Below are positions 58,829 to 64,000 of a stretch of DNA of 64,000 nt, piece after piece. The position numbers and the translations under genes are program-made. The notes beneath the pieces are model-generated. The model worked only from the letters and a program-made list of their open reading frames with translations. It was not told the origin of the DNA and made no database searches. Source of the stretch: Phymatolithon calcareum (lineage: Eukaryota > Rhodophyta > Florideophyceae > Hapalidiales); contig OZ345376.1 in assembly GCA_977006965.1 (NCBI GenBank), positions 992,001 through 1,056,000 of the forward strand, given 5' to 3'. How positions within the stretch are numbered: the stretch's first letter is position 1; each line of letters starts with the position of its first letter.

Positions 58829-60766
58829 ATGGCGCTCTTGCTCTCCATCGCGCTCTCATGGACCGCACTATATGTGCTCGTTTACCTCTCTGAGCAGCGC
58901 GGCGACAGCCGTCTCGCGTCCTTTCTAGACGCCCATGACATCTCAATCCATGCGGGCACCGCCTCAGTGACGACCTCATTTTTCAACCCGCTACTCGAGG
59001 GCCTCGGAAAGCGGCATCGCCATCTCCTCTCTCCCTGGTTTCTCCTCGGTGTTATATTCGGTTTCCTCGCCATGTTTGCCTCTGTACTAGTCCTCATCTC
59101 TCGTGTGCTGCCATCCAGTGTCACTGCACTTCTGCCGGACGCAAAGATACAGCTTTTGCCGCATCCGCAGCGCTGGACGACAACAGCGGCCAATGCTATT
59201 AACGCCCCAAAGCGCGACACGCATCTCCCCGTCATCGCACCGTTCACAGACGCACGAAGGCCGTCAAGCTCGCAAATGTCGCCCGGAACTCCACTTCCTG
59301 CCTCCGTGGACGGGGATGCACAGTATGCGGTGCAACTTTCCGCCTCGTCGAAGGCGAAACGCGTGGACGAAATTGACCGTGCAGTGTCTCAACGCGGCGC
59401 ACTGCTGGTGCCGTTGGTACCAGGCGTGACCATTCCCTCCTTCCATGCGGTTTACCTCGCCGTGGCCGTCTTCCTGTCCGCCAGTGTGCACGAGCTCGGC
59501 CACGCACTCGCGGCAGCGACGTACGAAGCGCGTATATCCGGCGTGGGTATATTTCTTGCGTTTATTTTTCCCGGTGCATATGTCGTTTTAAACGGCGTGG
59601 AGAATCTATCGCCGATTAGGCAACTCAAAGTATATTGTGCCGGCGCATGGCATAACATCACGACTGCGCTACTTGCCATCATGCTCCTCACCTATCTACC
59701 GCACTTGCTTCTACCAGCATATGTCACCGGAGCTGGTGCTCTCGTTGTGTCCCTGCCCCGCATGTCGATATTGCAGGGTCATGTGGAGCGAGGTGATATT
59801 ATTGTCGGATTTGGCCCTTTTCCCGTTGTGGATGGAGGAGACTCGTTCCGAAACGCGGTGACTAACTTGACGCACAGCGATTACTCAACTGGGTTTTGCT
59901 TGTCCGGCGCTTTGTTTAGGGCTCATGCACAACTGGACGATCTAAGTTGCTGTGACCACACTAGTGTGAGCACTGTTGGGTCGAATATGCAATGCTTTAG
60001 AGTTCCGGGTATCGCGCATCATCGAGCGTGCATTCCGGCGGACATTGTTGCCGTGCGACCGACGTGCCGTCATTCCGTTGATTGTGATGGTTTTCAGTTT
60101 CCTACCGGGCAGTCCGATGACTATGTCGACGATTCCAAAAGCACTGCACATTCTTCCAGTCAGAATTTGCACGGGTTCGTAACATATCCGCGAAAAGAGG
60201 ATCACCTCAGACAGCCAGGAGTGGTATTATCGCCATCTCATCGAAATCGGGAAAGGTGCTTTGTGGCGGTGCTGCCGAACGGGCATCGACAGGTCGACAT
60301 TCGGGTGAAAAGTGTGAAAACTGGTCGAACGAATCGTCTTATCTACGAAGGTCTCCCGGAATTGTTAATGTCGGCGCTATCTGTGTCAAGTTACATTCCT
60401 CGCGCATGGGCGATATTACCAGCTCGAGTTGTTCAACTCCTTGTGGCGGCGGATTTTCCGACTCATTTGGAAAGATTCCTGAGATATTTTGTCAGCATAT
60501 CTTTTGCACTTGCGTTGGTGAACATGGCACCGGTTTTCCTCCTCGATGGCGAGTATTCAACAACGCTTTTTTTGAAATTTGCAGCACCGAATATGTCCAA
60601 TTCCACTTTTCAACGTTTTCGACGTTTCTTGCTCAGGTTTAGCAGTGGATTGTTGGTCGTGAATGTTGCTCTCGGATTTCTGCAGTACGATGCATTTGGA
60701 CTTCGAGCTGTACGCCGTTCTGTTGAACATTTTGTGAAGGGCATTATGCCCTGGTCTGGTGGTTGA
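58829..60766 (+). CDS. Site-2 protease (membrane-bound transcription factor protease), intact copy
   Basis: 645 residues from ATG 58829; the frame extends to 58640 but begins at TTG. Hydrophobic segments lie at residues 1-18, about 70-95 and around the active site. The zinc site HELGH (about residue 221) is in ASVHELGHALAA, followed by GVGIFLAFIFPGAYV and QLKVYCAGAWHNITTALLAI, as in animal and plant S2P. The third ligand motif is NMAPVFLLDGE (Asn about 565, Asp about 573). Between them is a PDZ-like and Cys-containing lumenal loop (RHSVDCDGF). S2P cuts membrane-bound transcription factors after a first lumenal cut, releasing them to the nucleus. It is divergent from the cysteine-rich gene. 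Confidence 0.92.
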   Translation: MALLLSIALSWTALYVLVYLSEQRGDSRLASFLDAHDISIHAGTASVTTSFFNPLLEGLGKRHRHLLSPWFLLGVIFGFLAMFASVLVLISRVLPSSVTALLPDAKIQLLPHPQRWTTTAANAINAPKRDTHLPVIAPFTDARRPSSSQMSPGTPLPASVDGDAQYAVQLSASSKAKRVDEIDRAVSQRGALLVPLVPGVTIPSFHAVYLAVAVFLSASVHELGHALAAATYEARISGVGIFLAFIFPGAYVVLNGVENLSPIRQLKVYCAGAWHNITTALLAIMLLTYLPHLLLPAYVTGAGALVVSLPRMSILQGHVERGDIIVGFGPFPVVDGGDSFRNAVTNLTHSDYSTGFCLSGALFRAHAQLDDLSCCDHTSVSTVGSNMQCFRVPGIAHHRACIPADIVAVRPTCRHSVDCDGFQFPTGQSDDYVDDSKSTAHSSSQNLHGFVTYPRKEDHLRQPGVVLSPSHRNRERCFVAVLPNGHRQVDIRVKSVKTGRTNRLIYEGLPELLMSALSVSSYIPRAWAILPARVVQLLVAADFPTHLERFLRYFVSISFALALVNMAPVFLLDGEYSTTLFLKFAAPNMSNSTFQRFRRFLLRFSSGLLVVNVALGFLQYDAFGLRAVRRSVEHFVKGIMPWSGG

Positions 60767-60772
60767 ATTCAT

Positions 60773-61302
60773 GCGTACCTATTTTGAAGTATGCTCACAG
60801 AGAGCATTCTTGTTTTTGAACATTCGCTAGTTCTGAACGCATAACATTTGGTCTCCGCACTTGCAGTGGTCTAAATTTTATTGCGCTTTTCACGACACGC
60901 AGAGTGGCATAATCCGATCAATGAAGCGACAGCCTCCGTTGATGCAACCTCCGCGAAATCTTGAACGGCACCATATCAAGTGTTCAGTGTTTTGGAACCC
61001 ACGACATCCCTCGTCGTCAAGCATGAACCATGACGACGCCATTGTCGCCGGCTACTGAGGCTCAGCGCTGACAGCAATGCGTTTGACGGAAAGAATAGTC
61101 AAGATGGTGAGATAAACAATGGCGAGATATTCGCAGACTTAGGCTCGCCGCCGTCTCATTCGCGCGCATATGTTTCCAACTATCCAGAGTCAACCATCAA
61201 GGACACAATATTGCCGTTGGCAATTTTTATGGAGATACTAGTTATTTAATCAGCTCTGAAGCTCAAAACGGCTTTGGTAGTACATTACCCCCCAGACGTC
61301 CG
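60773..61302. other. Convergent intergenic region, no gene seen
   Basis: Between the stops of the site-2 protease and the glycosyltransferase. Short unsupported frames only. Confidence 0.5.
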
Positions 61303-64000
61303 TCACGCACTTGGTATCCCGCACGAAAAATCGTTATTAAGCATGGCTTTGTACCGCGAAGGCTCAACAACAGTCTCAATATCCACAGCATTTCCACGCG
61401 GAAGGCAAGTGGCGACCTGTGCGGTTGATAAAAATTGGGCGAGTCTTTCTTTCTTCATAATTTCGCTGACGCACTCCGATCGCTTCTTCGACCGTCCACG
61501 TTGGAGAGCCAGTCCACCTGTCAGCTCCCCGTTTTGAGTGAAGCACTTGGAGTAGAAATCAACGACACTCTTTTCCGGGAGTAGCACGCGGAGAGGAGGC
61601 ATTTCTGAAATGTTCTGCGCCACCATGTTCATAAAAATGTCATCACAATGAGCTTCCTGCCGGTCTATGTAGTCATGGTACCATTGATAGGCATTTTTCG
61701 CGTACGCACGCATAAGAGACGTTGGGAGAAGAAGAATTCGCGGCAGCACCACAGAGTACTCACTTGTGTCCAGAAGTTCGTCCAGGACGTATTTGTCGCC
61801 ATCAATCCTTCGCACAAAGGGGCCAACAATCCGAAGCGGGTCGCGCCGCAACCAGTTGATCAGGCAGAGAAGCCCAGCTCGATCGACGTAGGCGTCGTCG
61901 TCAAGGTTAAGCACAATGTCCGTATCAATGTGTTCCAAAGTGTCGATCCAGCGATTGTTCAATGAATTTTTCTTCGAATGCAGTACCACAAAGTTACTGC
62001 TTTGCGCATCGACGAGATGCGCGGGGACTTGTTTATCGACGTTGTTCCAGACAAGAATTACCTTGCGAATGAGATGTCGCATTTCCGGCGCGGTGTACGC
62101 GTCCACGATAGTGTGTACCCAGTGCGGTCGCCATCCCTCGGCGAGATGCGACGTTATAACGACGGTCACTGATGGGTTGCCGTGATCGGAATGCCGCCCC
62201 AGTCCCCCAAGCGCGGAACGCATTGGATTTGCTTGAATAAAGGCACGATTCACCCATTCAGTAGGTAAAACGGCCGAGAGACGTCGGGCGACACGAAAAT
62301 CACCGCAGCGACGCCAACCCCAGTAGGCGAAACGCAAATGATCGGAATGGAATGCAAAATTGGAAGAGTCGAAATCGCCCATCATGATCCTCTCGGCAGC
62401 GAAATTGGCTTCTGAAGGCGTTACTCGACCAAGGTGTGATCTGAACGCGATGAGACTCTTACGCGATTTGATTGACGCCAGAAACTCGGAGATGACAAAC
62501 TTATCTTGGAGAAGATTATCGTCGTCGACGTACAGTATCCAGCCGCGTTTCACCTTTTTGTGAAGTTCGTTGATGTACTCGTTCATGGGGTATGTAGTGC
62601 CGCAATAACAATCTAGAAATTGTTGTCGTTCCTTGGGATATTCCATCGATGGTGCGCTGTCGCACACACCGGATGGGTTGACGCATTGTTTACAAACGTC
62701 TGTCGGATCGAATGCACGATGCGGTCGCTTGAACATGACTACTTCCCGAGTCGAATCACGGAGGTACCATGCACTTGAAGATTCGTCGTCAGTACCAACA
62801 ATATGGTTGACGTATGGATGTGTTTGCTGCTGCACGGATTCCGTCATCTCCGAGAAAAAAACCGGACGGTTCGAAGTTCGTGAAAGAATGTTTACCGTAT
62901 CTGCCAAATTTTCCAGCGATACTTCTTGGGCACGCATGCGGTCATCCACAGCACAATGATGTGACTGATGCGAACATGACGGATCATGCGAGCGAAGCGC
63001 CACGTCCGGGGGAATTCCACCAAAATTCGAGTCCGGCGGTGGGATCCAGTCAGGTGCCATTCTGGTCAGCGGTTTGATGCGTGGCGGTAGCTTCTCCCGG
63101 GATCGATAATCCAAGTCGGATCGACGGAAAAAGTTGAAGTGGAGGTTGAAAGGGTCATGTGATTTTTCGTCCAGCAGCTGACGCGTCCAGCCATGGGCAA
63201 TCACGACTGTACGATTCGAACACTTGCTCTCACGACGCGCGGCGGAAAATTGAAAGTTACACCCACAAGGAAGGTTCACAATCGCCTCTGGATAAAGTCG
63301 GAAGAAATTATTCAGCAAATCCTGCTCGCCCCATTCTGCCTGCCGGAATCCAAGCACACGCCATGTAAACACACTCGTCTGCACGAAACGAGCTGTAAAT
63401 TTCGTCGATCGCATGCGACGCAAGTTCATCAGCGCCACACCCCCATTGAACTGGTATGGTTCCATGGTACCCGCCTCCTGACATAATCGTCCCTCCGTTC
63501 GCACTATGACAGCTCTCGACGGCGTAGTTCCGCACTCCAGTCCCGCCGGAATATTGAACTGCATACCGATAGGATAACATCGATCCGGGGTAGACTGACA
63601 TGCCTCGCCCATGTCGACACCCATACCAATTACAGCATCACGACCAAAGTCCGTGCCAATCTCAGTAGCCCGACGCACCCAGCAATGCGCGATATCTGCG
63701 ACCACTGTGACGTCGCTGTCGATGTAGAGCACCTCATCCGTCGCAATTATCTCCGCCAGAAACACCTTGCACATTGCGGAGACATGAATTCCTCTCGCAA
63801 TATACGACAAGAGACTCACAGGCGCATTACAAAGGGCGTAGTCATGCGGTACTATGGCTGCATCGCCCGGTAGTGTTGCTGCCAGTCGTTCGAGTTGCGG
63901 ATGTAATGCGAGCGGGGATACAAAATGGAAGGTGACTCCATCGGAGGCATAATGCATAAGTGAGCGCGCAACGGACACTGTGAAATTTAGTCGATTTTCA
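61303..64000 (-). CDS. Multi-domain glycosyltransferase (GT8-like, GT-A middle domain, GT64-like), N-terminus beyond the window
   Basis: At least 891 residues; the frame is still open at the right edge (ENRLNFTVSVARSLM), so the true start and any membrane anchor lie outside. Domain 1 (about 1-290) is GT8-like: DEVLYIDSDVTVVADI with a DxD, QFNGGVALMNL, EWGEQDLLNNFF and VVIAHGW. Domain 2 (about 380-590) has a GT-A core with GWILYVDDDNLLQDKF and LIAFRSHLGR, and several Cys. Domain 3 (about 605-860) resembles exostosin C-termini (GT64): VILVWNNVDKQVP, IVLNLDDDAYVD, RRIDGDKY and CDDIFMNMVAQ. Three aspartate-rich metal sites suggest up to three sugar transfers, probably in the Golgi on wall polysaccharide or glycoprotein. 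Confidence 0.85.
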   Translation of the reverse strand, partial: ENRLNFTVSVARSLMHYASDGVTFHFVSPLALHPQLERLAATLPGDAAIVPHDYALCNAPVSLLSYIARGIHVSAMCKVFLAEIIATDEVLYIDSDVTVVADIAHCWVRRATEIGTDFGRDAVIGMGVDMGEACQSTPDRCYPIGMQFNIPAGLECGTTPSRAVIVRTEGRLCQEAGTMEPYQFNGGVALMNLRRMRSTKFTARFVQTSVFTWRVLGFRQAEWGEQDLLNNFFRLYPEAIVNLPCGCNFQFSAARRESKCSNRTVVIAHGWTRQLLDEKSHDPFNLHFNFFRRSDLDYRSREKLPPRIKPLTRMAPDWIPPPDSNFGGIPPDVALRSHDPSCSHQSHHCAVDDRMRAQEVSLENLADTVNILSRTSNRPVFFSEMTESVQQQTHPYVNHIVGTDDESSSAWYLRDSTREVVMFKRPHRAFDPTDVCKQCVNPSGVCDSAPSMEYPKERQQFLDCYCGTTYPMNEYINELHKKVKRGWILYVDDDNLLQDKFVISEFLASIKSRKSLIAFRSHLGRVTPSEANFAAERIMMGDFDSSNFAFHSDHLRFAYWGWRRCGDFRVARRLSAVLPTEWVNRAFIQANPMRSALGGLGRHSDHGNPSVTVVITSHLAEGWRPHWVHTIVDAYTAPEMRHLIRKVILVWNNVDKQVPAHLVDAQSSNFVVLHSKKNSLNNRWIDTLEHIDTDIVLNLDDDAYVDRAGLLCLINWLRRDPLRIVGPFVRRIDGDKYVLDELLDTSEYSVVLPRILLLPTSLMRAYAKNAYQWYHDYIDRQEAHCDDIFMNMVAQNISEMPPLRVLLPEKSVVDFYSKCFTQNGELTGGLALQRGRSKKRSECVSEIMKKERLAQFLSTAQVATCLPRGNAVDIETVVEPSRYKAMLNNDFSCGIPSA

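Larger units (their letters stand above)
49351..59074. repeat. Tandem segmental duplication, right unit
   Basis: Corresponds to 43632-49057. After removing the insertions at 54087-57564 and 57757-58574 with their 3-bp duplications, it is about 5422 bp against 5426 bp. Intergenic DNA is almost identical; the cysteine-rich gene is clearly more diverged. Confidence 0.97.

Noticed and set aside
1-64000. CRISPR arrays, operons, bacterial promoters or rRNA genes
   Set aside because: No regular short-repeat array, no tightly spaced co-directional genes and no rRNA-like sequence were seen. The palindromes at 16-17.7 kb are too few and irregular. No tRNA cloverleaf was recognised by eye.

Overview
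This window is eukaryotic nuclear DNA. Long single-exon genes are separated by kilobases of transposon debris, a bZIP gene has a GCCACCATG start context, and there are secretory and membrane-protein genes, an animal-type PurE domain, copia, gypsy, pogo, PIF/Harbinger and hAT-like elements, and no operons. Intron-poor genes amid many LTR and DNA transposons suggest a florideophyte red alga of the Chondrus/Gracilaria kind. That assignment is inference; no ribosomal or organellar marker is present. Several apparent long frames begin at TTG or GTG, so I give the first in-frame ATG where it matters.

Layout. 1-27.3 kb is a transposon graveyard. It holds short tandem repeats, copies of a gag-like coiled-coil family (2, 3.5, 15 and 15.7 kb), a complete but decayed Ty1/copia element (5636-10402) with LTRs, target duplication, polypurine tract and a half-tRNA(iMet)-type primer site, a gypsy integrase/chromodomain remnant (10.6-11.6 kb), several hairpin repeats, a likely piggyBac remnant (16.5-17 kb), a pogo-type element (18934-21784) inserted in a longer repeat whose empty copy lies at 26.0-27.3 kb, a broken unknown gene (22.6-24.4 kb) and an ~800 bp foldback element (25.1-25.9 kb). 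27.6-41.5 kb is genic: a bZIP factor, a PurE-PurC fusion for purine synthesis, a secreted lectin-like protein, a membrane protein followed by Sel1 repeats (possibly one gene split by a frameshift), and a conserved-looking 560-residue protein.

43.4-60.8 kb is a head-to-tail tandem duplication of about 5.4 kb. The unit runs from inside a gene for a lytic polysaccharide monooxygenase (LPMO)-like secreted protein, through a secreted cysteine-rich protein gene, into a site-2-protease gene. The outer copies remain intact (LPMO-like at 43.4 kb, site-2 protease at 58.8 kb), the inner copies are truncated at a 293 bp filler junction, and the cysteine-rich gene is present twice, with amino-acid divergence well above that of the flanking DNA. 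After duplication the right copy received two insertions of one PIF/Harbinger family: a 3.48 kb two-gene element and an 818 bp deletion derivative. Both are proven by empty sites in the left copy. The window ends in a large glycosyltransferase gene (61.3 kb to the edge) combining a GT8-like, a middle GT-A-like and a GT64/exostosin-like domain.

The genes do not form one pathway. The LPMO-like protein, the lectin-like protein, the cysteine-rich proteins and the glycosyltransferase all point to the cell wall or extracellular matrix. The strongest leads are the LPMO-like gene, the duplicated cysteine-rich pair, the multi-domain glycosyltransferase, the reversed PurE-PurC order and the dated transposon insertions.
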